Origin: Treponema maltophilum ATCC 51939
Lineage (GTDB): Bacteria > Spirochaetota > Spirochaetia > Treponematales > Treponemataceae
Direction: 5' to 3'
Assembly: GCF_000413055.1 (NCBI RefSeq)
Contig: NZ_KE332518.1
Coordinates: 389,490-453,489, forward strand
DNA: 64,000 bases
Positions 34,998 to 43,761 of the stretch are shown here, piece after piece. Each line of letters begins with the position of its first letter. Position 1 is the first letter of the stretch. The position numbers and the translations under genes are program-made. The notes under the pieces were generated by a model. It was not told where the DNA came from, did no database searches, and worked only from the letters and a program-made list of their open reading frames with translations.

Positions 34998-36296
34998 ATG
35001 GAAAAATTCTTTAAAATGGGGGCGCGCGGGACGAATGTTCGGCGCGAGATTGTAGCCGGTCTTACGACTTTTTTGGCAATGGCGTATATTTTGGCGGTAA
35101 ACCCCAAAATGCTCGCCAATGCGGGAATGGACGCAGGCGGCGTTTTTACGGCTACGGCTTTGGCGGCCTGTATTGCAACGCTCGTTATGGCATTTACGGC
35201 GAACCTGCCGATTGCGCTTGCGCCGGGTATGGGCTTAAACGCGTTTTTCGCCTTTACGGTTGTTTTGGGAATGGGCATTTCGTGGAAAATCGCGCTGACG
35301 GCCGTATTCCTTGAAGGTGTTTTATTCATTATTTTGTCGCTTTTTAATGTCCGCGAAGCCATTATAAAAGCGATTCCGTCCAACTTAAAAAAAGCGGTTG
35401 CGGCGGGTATCGGCTTGTTTATTTGTTTTATCGGCTTTCAAAATGCGGGTATTATCGTAAATAACGATGCCACCTTGGTCGGTTTGGGTAATTTAACGCA
35501 CGGCCCCGCCGCCGTCGCGATGATCGGTCTTGCGCTTACCGCGGTTTTATACGCGCTTAAAATTCCCGGCTCAATTCTTATCGGTATTTTGGTTACGACC
35601 CTTATCGGTATTCCGTTCGGGGTTACGTCGGTTCCGGCAAACTGGACTCCCGTCAGCATGCCCGCAGCCCCGCTGTTGTTTCAATTCGATTTTTCACACA
35701 TATTCACGCTTGATTTTTTTGCCGTGTTTTTTACCTTTTTGTTTGTCGATATTTTCGATACGGTCGGCACCCTTGTGGGCGTCAGTTCGGAAGCGCACAT
35801 TATGGACGCAAACGGCAATGTGCCGCGCGTAAAGCAAGCGCTTTTGTCCGACGCGATCGGTACGGTGGCGGGTGCCTGTTTGGGGACGTCAACCGTTACC
35901 AGCTATGTCGAAAGCACCGCAGGTGTTGCCGCGGGCGGACGCACCGGTATGACGGCGCTGACAACGGGCGTTTTGTTCCTTTTGGCGCTGTTTTTAAGTC
36001 CGCTGTTTTTACTCGTACCCGGAGCCGCAACCGCACCCGCGCTGATTATCGTCGGCTTTTTGATGCTCAAAGCGGTAACCGGCATCAACTTTAACGATGT
36101 AACCGAAGGTTTGTCGGCCTTTATCACGATCGTTATGATGCCCTTTGCGTATTCGATTGCCGAAGGTATCGTGTGGGGAATTATCACCTACGTGTTTATG
36201 AAAGCGGCAACCGGAAAGGCAAAATCGATTCCGGTCGTTACGTGGGTTTTGTTCGTTATTTTTATACTGCGCTTGATTTTAACGAGCGGGGCATAA
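34998..36296 (+). CDS. NCS2-family purine/xanthine permease (AzgA-like)
   Basis: 432 residues starting at 34998 behind CAGGAG. About 12-14 membrane helices; signature segments REIVAGLTTFLAMAYILAVNPKML, GMGLNAFFAF and FLFVDIFDTVGTLVGV followed by LGTSTVTSYVES are typical of the AzgA branch (adenine, guanine or hypoxanthine with protons). The base imported cannot be decided. It would supply purA and guaB with salvageable bases. Its last 18 nt overlap the convergent ridA gene. Confidence 0.93.
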   Translation: MEKFFKMGARGTNVRREIVAGLTTFLAMAYILAVNPKMLANAGMDAGGVFTATALAACIATLVMAFTANLPIALAPGMGLNAFFAFTVVLGMGISWKIALTAVFLEGVLFIILSLFNVREAIIKAIPSNLKKAVAAGIGLFICFIGFQNAGIIVNNDATLVGLGNLTHGPAAVAMIGLALTAVLYALKIPGSILIGILVTTLIGIPFGVTSVPANWTPVSMPAAPLLFQFDFSHIFTLDFFAVFFTFLFVDIFDTVGTLVGVSSEAHIMDANGNVPRVKQALLSDAIGTVAGACLGTSTVTSYVESTAGVAAGGRTGMTALTTGVLFLLALFLSPLFLLVPGAATAPALIIVGFLMLKAVTGINFNDVTEGLSAFITIVMMPFAYSIAEGIVWGIITYVFMKAATGKAKSIPVVTWVLFVIFILRLILTSGA

Positions 36297-36668
36297 GGCT
36301 ACGGCTTCGATTTCGACAAGGCTGTCTTTGGGAAGCCTTGCGACTTGAACCGCCGAGCGGGCGGGAAAAACGCCCGCTCCGAAGAATTCGGCATAGACGC
36401 CGTTCATGGCGGTAAAGTTGTTCATGTCGCTTAAAAAGACCGTCGTCTTTACGACGGCATCCATCGCAAGGCCGGCTTCTTTAAGCACGGCTTCTATGTT
36501 TTTCAGCGACTGCCTTGTCTGCTCTTCGATGGTGCTTCCCGCAAAAGCGCCCGTTTTCGGGTCGATGGGAAGCTGCCCGGATGTAAAAACAAAGGGGCCG
36601 GCCTGTACCGCCTGCGAATACGGTCCGATCGCCGCCGGCGCATGTGCGCTCGTTATTTGCTTTTTCAT
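36279..36668 (-). CDS. ridA: RidA family reactive enamine/imine deaminase
   Basis: 129 residues. IGPYSQAVQAGPFVFTSGQLPIDP at the N-terminus and ARSAVQVARLPKDSLVEIEAVA at the C-terminus, including the catalytic-site Arg in PARSAVQV. It hydrolyses 2-aminoacrylate made by PLP enzymes, protecting aminotransferases and others. Preceded by GGAGG. It converges on, and overlaps by 18 nt, the NCS2 permease gene. Confidence 0.95.
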   Translation of the reverse strand: MKKQITSAHAPAAIGPYSQAVQAGPFVFTSGQLPIDPKTGAFAGSTIEEQTRQSLKNIEAVLKEAGLAMDAVVKTTVFLSDMNNFTAMNGVYAEFFGAGVFPARSAVQVARLPKDSLVEIEAVALCPAR

Positions 36669-36733
36669 ACTGCCTCCGTTTATATAGTGTGCGGGTAGTA
36701 TATCCGATTGCGGCGCGTTGGGGAAGATTGCAG

Positions 36734-36829
36734 TCGGGCAAGCTTACTGGATTATTATCGGTAAAAACGGTTGAAAATGGCAAAAATCGCCGCCGGGCTT
36801 TGGAAAGCCGATTATTAGGGGTTGCCCGA
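36734..36829 (+). promoter_or_regulatory. Candidate structured leader of the DUF5058-M20 operon
   Basis: TCGGGCAA (36734-36741) can pair perfectly with TTGCCCGA (36822-36829), closing a domain that contains the hairpin GGCTTT-GG-AAAGCC (36796-36809). It lies 71 bp before the GGAGG-preceded ATG at 36901. It matches no riboswitch class I know by sequence. Confidence 0.3.
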
Positions 36830-36900
36830 AAACAGAAGTGTTCGGCGGAGTCCCTCGATTTAATATGCGTTGTTTTAAGTTAAGTCATTTCGGAGGTTGT

Positions 36901-37638
36901 ATGAACGCTGTTCATGCGGAAGGCTTGACCGCTTCGGCCAATTCCGCTTTTATGTACGGTATCGGCGCGGCGGTTGCTGCCTTGATTACGCTGGTATCGA
37001 TTGTGTTTGCCGTGCGCGCCTACCGCGCCGCCGTTGCGGCCGGCATCGACAAGAAGTCGATCCGCTCGGTTATCCGTTCAAGTGCGGTATTTACGCTGAT
37101 TCCTTCAACCGCGATTCTGCTCGGTCTTGTTACGATGGCCGGAGGTTTGGGCGTCCCGCTTTCGTGGATACGGCTTTCGGTTATCGGCGCGGTACAGTAC
37201 GAATTGATAGCGGCAAACGCTGCCGCTTCGGCTGCGGGAATTCCCGCACTGCTTTTGGATCTTCTTACGCCGCGCGTTTTCGTTTCGATCGCCGTTGTTA
37301 TGACCGCCTGCATTATTTCCGGCCCCCTGTTCAATTTGTTTTTTCTTAAACGCTACAATGCCGGCGTAAAAAACATGCAGCAAAAAGACAACCGCTGGGG
37401 ACACCTCGTCGTCGATTCGATGTTTATGGGAATGATTTGTACGTTTTTGGGAAACCCGATCATCGCGCTGCGCCTTGATCCCGGTCGCGGAAAAACCGCC
37501 CTGCTTGTTATGTTTGTGTCGGCTGCGGTTATGGCTTTGTGCAGTTTCGCCGTCAAAAAGGGTAAGCTGAAAGCGTTTGAAGGTTTTGCGCTTCCGGTAA
37601 GCATGATTACGGGAATGGCGTTTGCCGTTTTGTTTTGA
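36901..37638 (+). CDS. DUF5058 family membrane protein
   Basis: 245 residues, six or so membrane helices, starting at 36901 behind GGAGG. Conserved features include FTLIPSTAILLGLVTMAGGLGVPLSWIRLSVIGAVQYE and the loop KDNRWGHLVVDSMFMGMICTFLGNPI. The family is unstudied. It is followed 9 bp later by a second membrane protein and 2 bp after that by an M20 peptidase, so the three probably form a transporter-plus-peptidase unit for a peptide or amidated compound (inference). Confidence 0.8.
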   Translation: MNAVHAEGLTASANSAFMYGIGAAVAALITLVSIVFAVRAYRAAVAAGIDKKSIRSVIRSSAVFTLIPSTAILLGLVTMAGGLGVPLSWIRLSVIGAVQYELIAANAAASAAGIPALLLDLLTPRVFVSIAVVMTACIISGPLFNLFFLKRYNAGVKNMQQKDNRWGHLVVDSMFMGMICTFLGNPIIALRLDPGRGKTALLVMFVSAAVMALCSFAVKKGKLKAFEGFALPVSMITGMAFAVLF

Positions 37639-37647
37639 GGTGCGCAA

Positions 37648-38313
37648 ATGGAAAAAAAATCGAATTTTACGGATATTCATTTTGTCGGCCGTTTGTGGAC
37701 GGCTTTATCGCTGTTGGTTATTTGCGCGGTTCCTGTTGCAATATGCGTATATTTCGGCGTGTGGCCGGATGCAAAGCTTGTGCTGGCGGGGATTTTGAAG
37801 GTCGGAATCATTTACATTCCGATCGGTATTATAGAAGCGGTAACCTTTGCACCGATCTTGGGTTCGGGCGCTTCGTATTTGGCATTTATTACGGGGAATT
37901 TGACGAACCTGAAAATCCCGTGCGCGCTTAATGCCGTGGAAAGCGCCGAAGTTCAAAGCGGAACGACTGAAAGCGATATTCTTTCAACCTTGTCGGTCGC
38001 CGTTTCCACGCTTGTAACGAATCTTATGCTGTGCATTGCCGTGCTGCTTTTGGTACCGCTTACGCCGCTTTTGTCTTCTCCCGTGTTGGCGCCGGCTTTT
38101 GCAAATGTTATTCCGGCTTTGTTCGGCGCCTTGGGCTATATGTTTATATCGCAAAACTGGAAAATCGCCGTGCTGCCGCTTATCTTTGTGGCGGCGCTGT
38201 ACACGCTGCTTCCGGCCCAAACGGCTCAAACCGTTTCGGGCGCTTTAATTCCCGTGTCGGTTTTGGTAACGCTCGCGGGAGCCCGCGTTTTGTATAAAAG
38301 GAATATGGTGTAA
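37648..38313 (+). CDS. Membrane protein, probable partner of the DUF5058 protein
   Basis: 221 residues with about six hydrophobic helices (for example WTALSLLVICAVPVAICVYFGVW, VIPALFGALGYMFIS and ALIPVSVLVTLAGARVLY). The family is unknown to me. The conserved-looking loop FAPILGSGASYLAFITGNLTNLKIPCA suggests a substrate or ion path. Tight spacing on both sides supports a heteromeric membrane complex with the upstream protein. Confidence 0.75.
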   Translation: MEKKSNFTDIHFVGRLWTALSLLVICAVPVAICVYFGVWPDAKLVLAGILKVGIIYIPIGIIEAVTFAPILGSGASYLAFITGNLTNLKIPCALNAVESAEVQSGTTESDILSTLSVAVSTLVTNLMLCIAVLLLVPLTPLLSSPVLAPAFANVIPALFGALGYMFISQNWKIAVLPLIFVAALYTLLPAQTAQTVSGALIPVSVLVTLAGARVLYKRNMV

Positions 38314-38315
38314 TT

Positions 38316-39758
38316 ATGAACGAAAAAAATCCCGCCGAAAAAAAATCCGCAGCGGCAAAATCGGCAAAACTGGCCGCAGTAAAGTCGGCAAAGTCTGCCG
38401 AGGCAAAGTCGAAGCTGGCTGCGGCAGTTTCCGCCGCCGAACGCTTTGCTTCTCTTATTCGCTGCCCGACCGTATCTTTGCCGACCGACAAAGATACGCA
38501 GCAAAACGATGTGCAAAGCGACGTGTTCGATCGTTTTCATGCCGAACTGAAAAAAAACTATCCTGCGGTATTTAAAGCATGCGAGCGCATAAAAGTCGGG
38601 CGTTATCCGCTTGTGCTGCGCTGGAAAGGGAAAGACTCTTCGGCTTCGGTTGTGTTTGCCGCGCACCAGGATGTGGTGCCGGCGGCTGAGCATGCCGAGC
38701 GCTGGAAGTACGAACCCTTTGCGGGCACAATAGCCGAAGGCGCCGTATGGGGGCGCGGCGCGCTCGACGACAAGGGCAGCCTGTGCGCGATTTTTGAAGC
38801 CTGCGAAAGTTTGGCCGCCGAAAATTTTACGCCTTCGTGCGACATTTACCTTTGTTTTTCGCATAATGAAGAAACGATGGGCTGGGGCGCGCGCGCCGTT
38901 GCCGACGAATTGGAAAGGCGCGGCGTTAAGCCGCTCTTTGTGCTCGACGAAGGAGGCGCCGTCGTGGAAAAGCCTCTGCCCCTTATGAAGGGAAAGGCGG
39001 CCATGATCGGCATTACCGAAAAAGGCGTTGCGGACGTCCGCTTTTGCGCGCGGAGCACGGGAGGGCATGCAAGTACGCCTCCAAAGCAAAGTCCCTTGGG
39101 CGCTCTCGGCGCATTCGCGTCTTCCGTAGAAAAAAAATCGCCTTTAAAAACGCATATGACCGGCGCCTTGGCGCGCATGCTGAGCGTATTGTCGCGCCGC
39201 ATGAGCTTTCCGCTGAACGTTTTGTTCCGCTTTCCGCATTTTTTCGCGCCGCTTATTCGGGCGGTTTTTAAGGCGTCCGGGGGAGCTGCGCGCGCCCTTG
39301 TGCAAACGTCCTGCGCCTTTACGATGGCCCAAGGTTCCGACGCCGTAAACGTGCTGCCCGCAAGCGCCTTCCTTACGGCAAACTTGCGCATTTCAGGCGG
39401 CGATACGCTCGACTCGGTAATGGACTCTTTGCAAAAGCGGGCGACAAAATACGGCGTTCGGGCGGAACTGATCCGCGGGCACGAAGCGTCGCCCGAATCG
39501 GTATTGAACCGCGGTTGGGATATTTTGTGCAAAGCGCTCGACGCGCAGTTTCCCGGCGTAAGCGCCGTTCCGTACATTATGCTTGCCGCAAGCGATGCGC
39601 GTCATTATTGCAAATTGTGTCCGGCCGTGTATCGGTTTACTCCGTTCGAAATGACCGATGCCCAGCGCGGCAGTGTCCACGGCGTCGATGAACACCTCGA
39701 AGTTGCGAACTTTGAACGCGGCGTCCGTTTTTACCGCGACGTTATGCAGAGCATTTAA
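38316..39758 (+). CDS. M20 family metallopeptidase
   Basis: 480 residues. Two-zinc motifs are complete: VFAAHQDVVP, GRGALDDKGS, SHNEETMGWGA (catalytic Glu pair), LDEGGAVVE and STGGHAST in the dimerisation domain. It resembles carboxypeptidase/dipeptidase-like M20 enzymes. The first 45 residues form an odd Ala/Lys/Ser tract (KSAAAKSAKLAAVKSAKSA) before the catalytic domain, likely a disordered or coiled tail; a later start is possible but none has a good ribosome-binding site. It is the third gene of the membrane-protein operon. Confidence 0.88.
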   Translation: MNEKNPAEKKSAAAKSAKLAAVKSAKSAEAKSKLAAAVSAAERFASLIRCPTVSLPTDKDTQQNDVQSDVFDRFHAELKKNYPAVFKACERIKVGRYPLVLRWKGKDSSASVVFAAHQDVVPAAEHAERWKYEPFAGTIAEGAVWGRGALDDKGSLCAIFEACESLAAENFTPSCDIYLCFSHNEETMGWGARAVADELERRGVKPLFVLDEGGAVVEKPLPLMKGKAAMIGITEKGVADVRFCARSTGGHASTPPKQSPLGALGAFASSVEKKSPLKTHMTGALARMLSVLSRRMSFPLNVLFRFPHFFAPLIRAVFKASGGAARALVQTSCAFTMAQGSDAVNVLPASAFLTANLRISGGDTLDSVMDSLQKRATKYGVRAELIRGHEASPESVLNRGWDILCKALDAQFPGVSAVPYIMLAASDARHYCKLCPAVYRFTPFEMTDAQRGSVHGVDEHLEVANFERGVRFYRDVMQSI

Positions 39759-39837
39759 AAGGCGATATATTCGGCAAAGTGCCGGTCGGATAAACCGTCC
39801 GTCCGGCACACAGGCTTTTATTCCGGTGCAAAGGCGC

Positions 39838-41187
39838 TTATTTTCTTTCGTCCAAAAAGCGAAACGCGTTCTTTTTCCAGTGTCCGCTCAGATAATACGG
39901 AACGATAATCAGCACGCCGACGAGCCAGCCCGCCGCATAGCACCAAAATATGTTGTACTTTCCGCCCAGATGATCGAAAAGGTAGGCAAGCGGAACGCGC
40001 GCGCCCAAAAGTGAGATCAGCGTCGCGATCATCGGAAGCATCGATTGACCCGCGCCGCGCACGGCCGAATTGAGGATAAAGATAATCGCGAGCAAAAAGT
40101 AGGGCGGCATAAGGCGCTTGAGGAATTCCGTTCCGGTGCGCAAAACGTCCGCATCCTGCGTAAAGGCCATGAGCAGGTAGCGGCCGAAAATCATAACCAA
40201 AACGCTGCTGATGACGGCAATGCTGACCGAAATGATGACGGCGCTGCGTACGCCCTGTTTTACGCGGTCGAGTCTGCGCGCACCGATGTTTTGTCCGACA
40301 AAGGCGCTGACCGCGGTTGCAAAACTGACGATGGGCATAAAGACGAAAGCGTCGACTTTGTTTGTAGCGCCGTAGCCTGCCATAAAGGCGCTGCCGTAAC
40401 TGTTGACCAGGCGCTGCAAAACAATGGTTCCGACCGAAAACAGCATGTTTTGAATTCCGGCCGGAAGCCCGATTTGAAACATTTGCATTAGGATGCGGAA
40501 ATCGAAGCGCATGTCGCGCGAAAACAGTTTGAACAGTTTTACTTTGCGGTTTATATACCACACGCCGAAGGCAAAGGCGACGCCCTGCGCTATAACGGTT
40601 GCCAGCGCAACTCCGAACACGCCCATGTTGAATACGGTAACGAAAATCAAATCGAGGGCGATGTTTACGGCGGTCGCGATCGCCAAAAACAGCAGTGACG
40701 ATTTGCTGTCGCCGACGCCCTGCAGGATGGCGGTGTTGACGTTGTAGCCGAACATGAGAACCGATCCGGCAAATACCGTTTGCAGATAGGTTGCCGACAT
40801 TTCCATCGTGTCGCCCTCGGGAGTATGCATAAAGTGCAAAAAGGGACGGGCTGCGGCAACGCCGGCGAGGGTAATGATGAGCGAGCCGAAAATCATGCCG
40901 ATATAAATCGTGTCGACCGCAAGCTTAAGCTTTTCGTTTTGCTTTGATCCGAAAAACTGCGATATGAGGATGACGGCTCCGGTTGCGGCGCCCGCAAACA
41001 GCGATACGAGCAAAAGGATGACGACAAAGGAGTTGCCGACTGCGGCGAGAGCTTCTTTGCCGATAAAGTTTCCCACAACAATGCTGTCCACAATGTTGTA
41101 CATTTGCTGCAGAATGTTCCCTAAAAGCATGGGGATTGCGAATTTCGTTATGAGTTTTGCAGGGTTTCCCGCAGTCATGTCAGTCAT
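39838..41187 (-). CDS. MATE family multidrug/cation antiporter
   Basis: 449 residues, 12 membrane helices in two halves. It opens with LITKFAIPMLLGNILQQMYNIVDSIVVGNFIG as in NorM/DinF-type MATE proteins and repeats the pattern in the second half (IGLPAGIQNMLFSVGTIVLQRLVNSYG). Substrate unknown. ATG 41187 overlaps the 3' end of the NFACT gene by 8 nt; a second in-frame ATG at 41178 is equally possible. Confidence 0.92.
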   Translation of the reverse strand: MTDMTAGNPAKLITKFAIPMLLGNILQQMYNIVDSIVVGNFIGKEALAAVGNSFVVILLLVSLFAGAATGAVILISQFFGSKQNEKLKLAVDTIYIGMIFGSLIITLAGVAAARPFLHFMHTPEGDTMEMSATYLQTVFAGSVLMFGYNVNTAILQGVGDSKSSLLFLAIATAVNIALDLIFVTVFNMGVFGVALATVIAQGVAFAFGVWYINRKVKLFKLFSRDMRFDFRILMQMFQIGLPAGIQNMLFSVGTIVLQRLVNSYGSAFMAGYGATNKVDAFVFMPIVSFATAVSAFVGQNIGARRLDRVKQGVRSAVIISVSIAVISSVLVMIFGRYLLMAFTQDADVLRTGTEFLKRLMPPYFLLAIIFILNSAVRGAGQSMLPMIATLISLLGARVPLAYLFDHLGGKYNIFWCYAAGWLVGVLIIVPYYLSGHWKKNAFRFLDERK

Positions 41188-42703
41188 GTGTTTTCATCTT
41201 CTCCATTTTGCGGATGCGCTCGTCATCCAGCGTAATTGTAATATTTTTTTCGTGAGTCGGCAAGACGGTTCCCTTGGGAGCGCCCTTTGCGCGGCGCAGG
41301 TATTTTACCTGCGTATAATACACGTCGGCGGTTTTGGCTTTTCGCGCCTTTGAATAAAAAACGGCGAGGTTCCCCGCGTCAATGAGGATATCGAGTGGAA
41401 TGGTTTTGCCGCGCCGGTTTTTTATAAATACGTAGCCGCCGCTCCAATCGCGGGTATGCAGCCACAGATCGAGCCCGTTTACGTGCCGGCGCAAAAGCTC
41501 ATCGTTTTCTGCCGCACTCCTTCCGACGAAAAGTTGCCATTCGCCGATTGTAAAGCCGACGCCCGGCCTCTTTTTTTCGTGCGGTTTTTGCGTTTGTTCT
41601 TTTTTTTGCAAAAACTGCCGTATGCGGAGGGGATTTTCTTCGGCTTTGATTTCTTCATAAGAAGCTCGTACGTCTTCAAGCTCTTGTTTTAAATCCAGAA
41701 TATCCTTTTCCAAATCGGCCAAACCGCTTCGGGCTTTTTTATACTCCGCGTAACGGTCGGCCGCATTTTCGGCGGCGCTTTTTTTCGGATCTATGCGGAT
41801 GCTCACCGTTTTTCCGCTTTCGTAGTCGAAACACTCAATCGGCACGGATTCTTTATATGCGCGCGCCTCCGTATGTTGTTGCGCGAGCGCGCTTTGTTCA
41901 TTGAACAGGTGTGCGTTCGCCAATATAAGGTCGCCTTGACGCTTATATAAATCCGCGTGCAAAAAAGTGCGGCGCTTTTCTTCGAGCCGAAGTACGGCGC
42001 TTTGTATGCGGCCGACTCTTTGTTCGTACGCTTTGTGCGCTTGCGCCAATAAGAGCGTGCGCGAAGAGGTTTTTCCGTATTCGGCGTACCATTTGTCGAG
42101 TTGTTCGTTGAACGAAAGCGCCTCGGGATCGACGCCTGAACGTCGAAAACACTCGGCGTATTCGCCCTGCGTAAAGTCGCGCTTTTGAAACTCCTTGTGC
42201 GGAGCGCTTTGCTTCGCTTGTGAATGCGCTTGGCTCGTATCGGGCAGGCTGAACGTTCCGCCGCTTATTTCGCCGCGTTTTGGGCGCCGATAAAACACGT
42301 CTAAAATGTGCATCGAGTCATCGGTAACGACAATGTTCGCCGCGCCGCTCCATAAACGGATGAACAGATTATACGAAACGTCGCCTTGAACCGCCCGTAT
42401 GCGCACGATGCGCTCTTGACCTATTTGCTCGATGCTTCGGATTCTTGCGCCTTTTATGCGGCTTTTTAAAAATTCCATAAACCGGAGCGGCGTTTTGTTT
42501 TTGGGGATTGTGCGCGCCGTTTCGTGCAGGCGGCACTCGTTCGGCGCAAGGCAGATGTACAGGCATTTTGCCCGATTGTACGAAGTTTTATACAGATATA
42601 AAGCGATGCTGTCGTAGCCGGGCTGAACGATGTCCTGAATGAATGCGCCCTCGGCGTCGAGTTCCGATAAAACAATATCAATTTCCGTGCAATTCAGCGA
42701 CAT
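41180..42703 (-). CDS. NFACT family RNA-binding protein (RqcH/fibronectin-binding-like)
   Basis: 507 residues starting at 42703 (MSLNCTEID). NFACT-N domain with DVFYRRPKRGEISGG, a long coiled-coil middle (about 250-380) and the NFACT-R domain TIGEWQLFVGRSAAENDELLRR...DLWLHTRDWSGGYVFIK. RqcH relatives bind 50S-peptidyl-tRNA and add Ala tails to stalled chains; older annotations call them fibronectin-binding. The C-terminus is basic. The gene's leader is hairpin cassette E, with the perfect palindrome 42716-42761 ending 13 nt before the start. The 3' end is coupled to the MATE gene. Confidence 0.88.
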   Translation of the reverse strand: MSLNCTEIDIVLSELDAEGAFIQDIVQPGYDSIALYLYKTSYNRAKCLYICLAPNECRLHETARTIPKNKTPLRFMEFLKSRIKGARIRSIEQIGQERIVRIRAVQGDVSYNLFIRLWSGAANIVVTDDSMHILDVFYRRPKRGEISGGTFSLPDTSQAHSQAKQSAPHKEFQKRDFTQGEYAECFRRSGVDPEALSFNEQLDKWYAEYGKTSSRTLLLAQAHKAYEQRVGRIQSAVLRLEEKRRTFLHADLYKRQGDLILANAHLFNEQSALAQQHTEARAYKESVPIECFDYESGKTVSIRIDPKKSAAENAADRYAEYKKARSGLADLEKDILDLKQELEDVRASYEEIKAEENPLRIRQFLQKKEQTQKPHEKKRPGVGFTIGEWQLFVGRSAAENDELLRRHVNGLDLWLHTRDWSGGYVFIKNRRGKTIPLDILIDAGNLAVFYSKARKAKTADVYYTQVKYLRRAKGAPKGTVLPTHEKNITITLDDERIRKMEKMKTHD

Positions 42704-42706
42704 AGC

Positions 42707-42893
42707 GTCCCCACAATTTGCACAACCGAACAAAATATGAATTTTGTTCGGTTGTGCAAATCTGCTGTTTCGTAAAGCTTCCGCTTGAGAAACGGCAGTC
42801 AATAAGCGATGTTTCGGCAACACAAGAGCACAAGCCGAAACTCGGCGCTTAACAAGGCCGCGCCATTTCAGCGGCCGCCGTTAAGCCCTTCCT
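42707..42893 (-). repeat. Hairpin cassette, copy E (diverged), in the NFACT leader
   Basis: Read on the minus strand it has the order of the other copies but different stems. An AGGAAGGG site (42886-42893) comes first. Hairpin a is CTTAAC.GGCGGCCGC/GCGGCC..GTTAAG with the shared loop CTGAAATGG (42848-42885). Hairpin b is CGAGTTTCGG/CCGAAACatCG (42807-42844). Hairpin c is CTGcCGTTTC/GAAACagCAG with the shared TTTCTCAA (42762-42798). Hairpin d is a perfect palindrome with 21-bp arms and a 4-nt loop (42716-42761). The NFACT start follows a weak GGGGAC site. Confidence 0.7.
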
Positions 42894-42911
42894 ATAAACA
42901 AGCCATTTCTA

Positions 42912-42960
42912 TAAAAATAAAAACGGGCTGCCGCAAAGCGCAAACTTTATCGGCAACCCG
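42912..42960 (-). terminator. Rho-independent terminator of the P-loop ATPase gene
   Basis: Minus strand CGGGTTGCCG...CGGCAGCCCG (one G-T pair) followed by a T-rich tract, 26 bp past the stop. Confidence 0.8.
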
Positions 42961-42985
42961 CCCTTTAAGGTATTCCGTTTTTCCG

Positions 42986-43663
42986 TTATTTTTCAACCAT
43001 AAGCAGCGTTTTTGTATCGAGCTTTAAGTTGATTCCCTTTACCGGCGCCGAATGCATTTTAAGCACTTTCATGTCGATCGTATCGTTTTTTTGCTCCAAA
43101 TGCACAATCGTGTTGATTTGTTCGGCGGTCGCCGCGTTCATAACCGTGCACGGATCTTCATCTTCGCAGTTGCATGTCGCCCAGATGAAAAATCCCGCTT
43201 CCGCGGCATAGTTCTTTAAGATTTTTATATCTTCGGCTTTTACTTTGGAAAAATTCAATCCGTCGATAATCAGGCACGCCGTCGGAATTCCGCCCGAAAG
43301 CAGGGCTTTAAGCGTGTTTACAATTTGAACGGCGGAAACGGTGTTTTGATTGAAATTCAAAATAATACGTTTGCTGATCAAGCTGTCTTTTATTTCTTCG
43401 GGGTTTTTAAGATTTTTCTTTTTTGCCATTTCCCAAAAAATATCTTCATACCATGTTATAATCGCATTGGTGTGCTGATTAAAAGAAACGTGGACGACTT
43501 GTTTTTCCTGCAGCAGCATATCGAGTCCTATTTGAACCAGAACGGCCGTTTTACCCAAACCTTTTTTCGAAGTCAGGATTCCCATCTCTCCGGCTTTTAA
43601 GCCGCCGTTTGTCGCCTGATCGAAAAAACGCACGGGGCTGCGATCAATAAGAGTTTGTTTCAT
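42986..43663 (-). CDS. RecA/DnaB-like P-loop ATPase, function unknown
   Basis: 225 residues. Walker A is TSKKGLGKTA near residue 35, followed by VLVQIGLDMLLQEKQVVHVSFNQ, and Walker B is CLIIDGLNF near residue 137; the end has an ATCNCEDEDPCTV loop. The arrangement matches the ATPase core of DnaB- and RadA-like proteins without their other domains. Such stand-alone cores occur in treponemes as conserved hypotheticals. It follows fusA by 98 bp, and the gap is a short hairpin cassette (B). Confidence 0.78.
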   Translation of the reverse strand: MKQTLIDRSPVRFFDQATNGGLKAGEMGILTSKKGLGKTAVLVQIGLDMLLQEKQVVHVSFNQHTNAIITWYEDIFWEMAKKKNLKNPEEIKDSLISKRIILNFNQNTVSAVQIVNTLKALLSGGIPTACLIIDGLNFSKVKAEDIKILKNYAAEAGFFIWATCNCEDEDPCTVMNAATAEQINTIVHLEQKNDTIDMKVLKMHSAPVKGINLKLDTKTLLMVEK

Positions 43664-43669
43664 GTGCTA

Positions 43670-43759
43670 CTCCTATAAATAAATAGACGAGTTTGCGACG
43701 CAAACTCGGCATAAAAAGCGGCGGCGCTATTGCAGACGGCGCTTTTTATGCTCTCCTTT
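43670..43759 (-). repeat. Hairpin cassette, copy B (short), in the P-loop ATPase leader
   Basis: Minus strand: AAAGGAG (just after the fusA stop), hairpin a ATAAAAAGCGCCG...CGCTTTTTAT with loop TCTGCAATAG (43710-43749), hairpin b CGAGTTTGC-GTC-GCAAACTCG (43688-43708), then directly the gene's TATAGGAG. Hairpins c and d are missing, apparently deleted between A/T-rich microhomologies (TAAATAAA). Confidence 0.8.
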
Positions 43760-43761
43760 AG

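Noticed and set aside
39779-39809. Hairpin GTGCCGG/CCGGCAC between the M20 and MATE genes as a terminator
   Set aside because: No T-tract on either side and internal mismatches; too weak to call.
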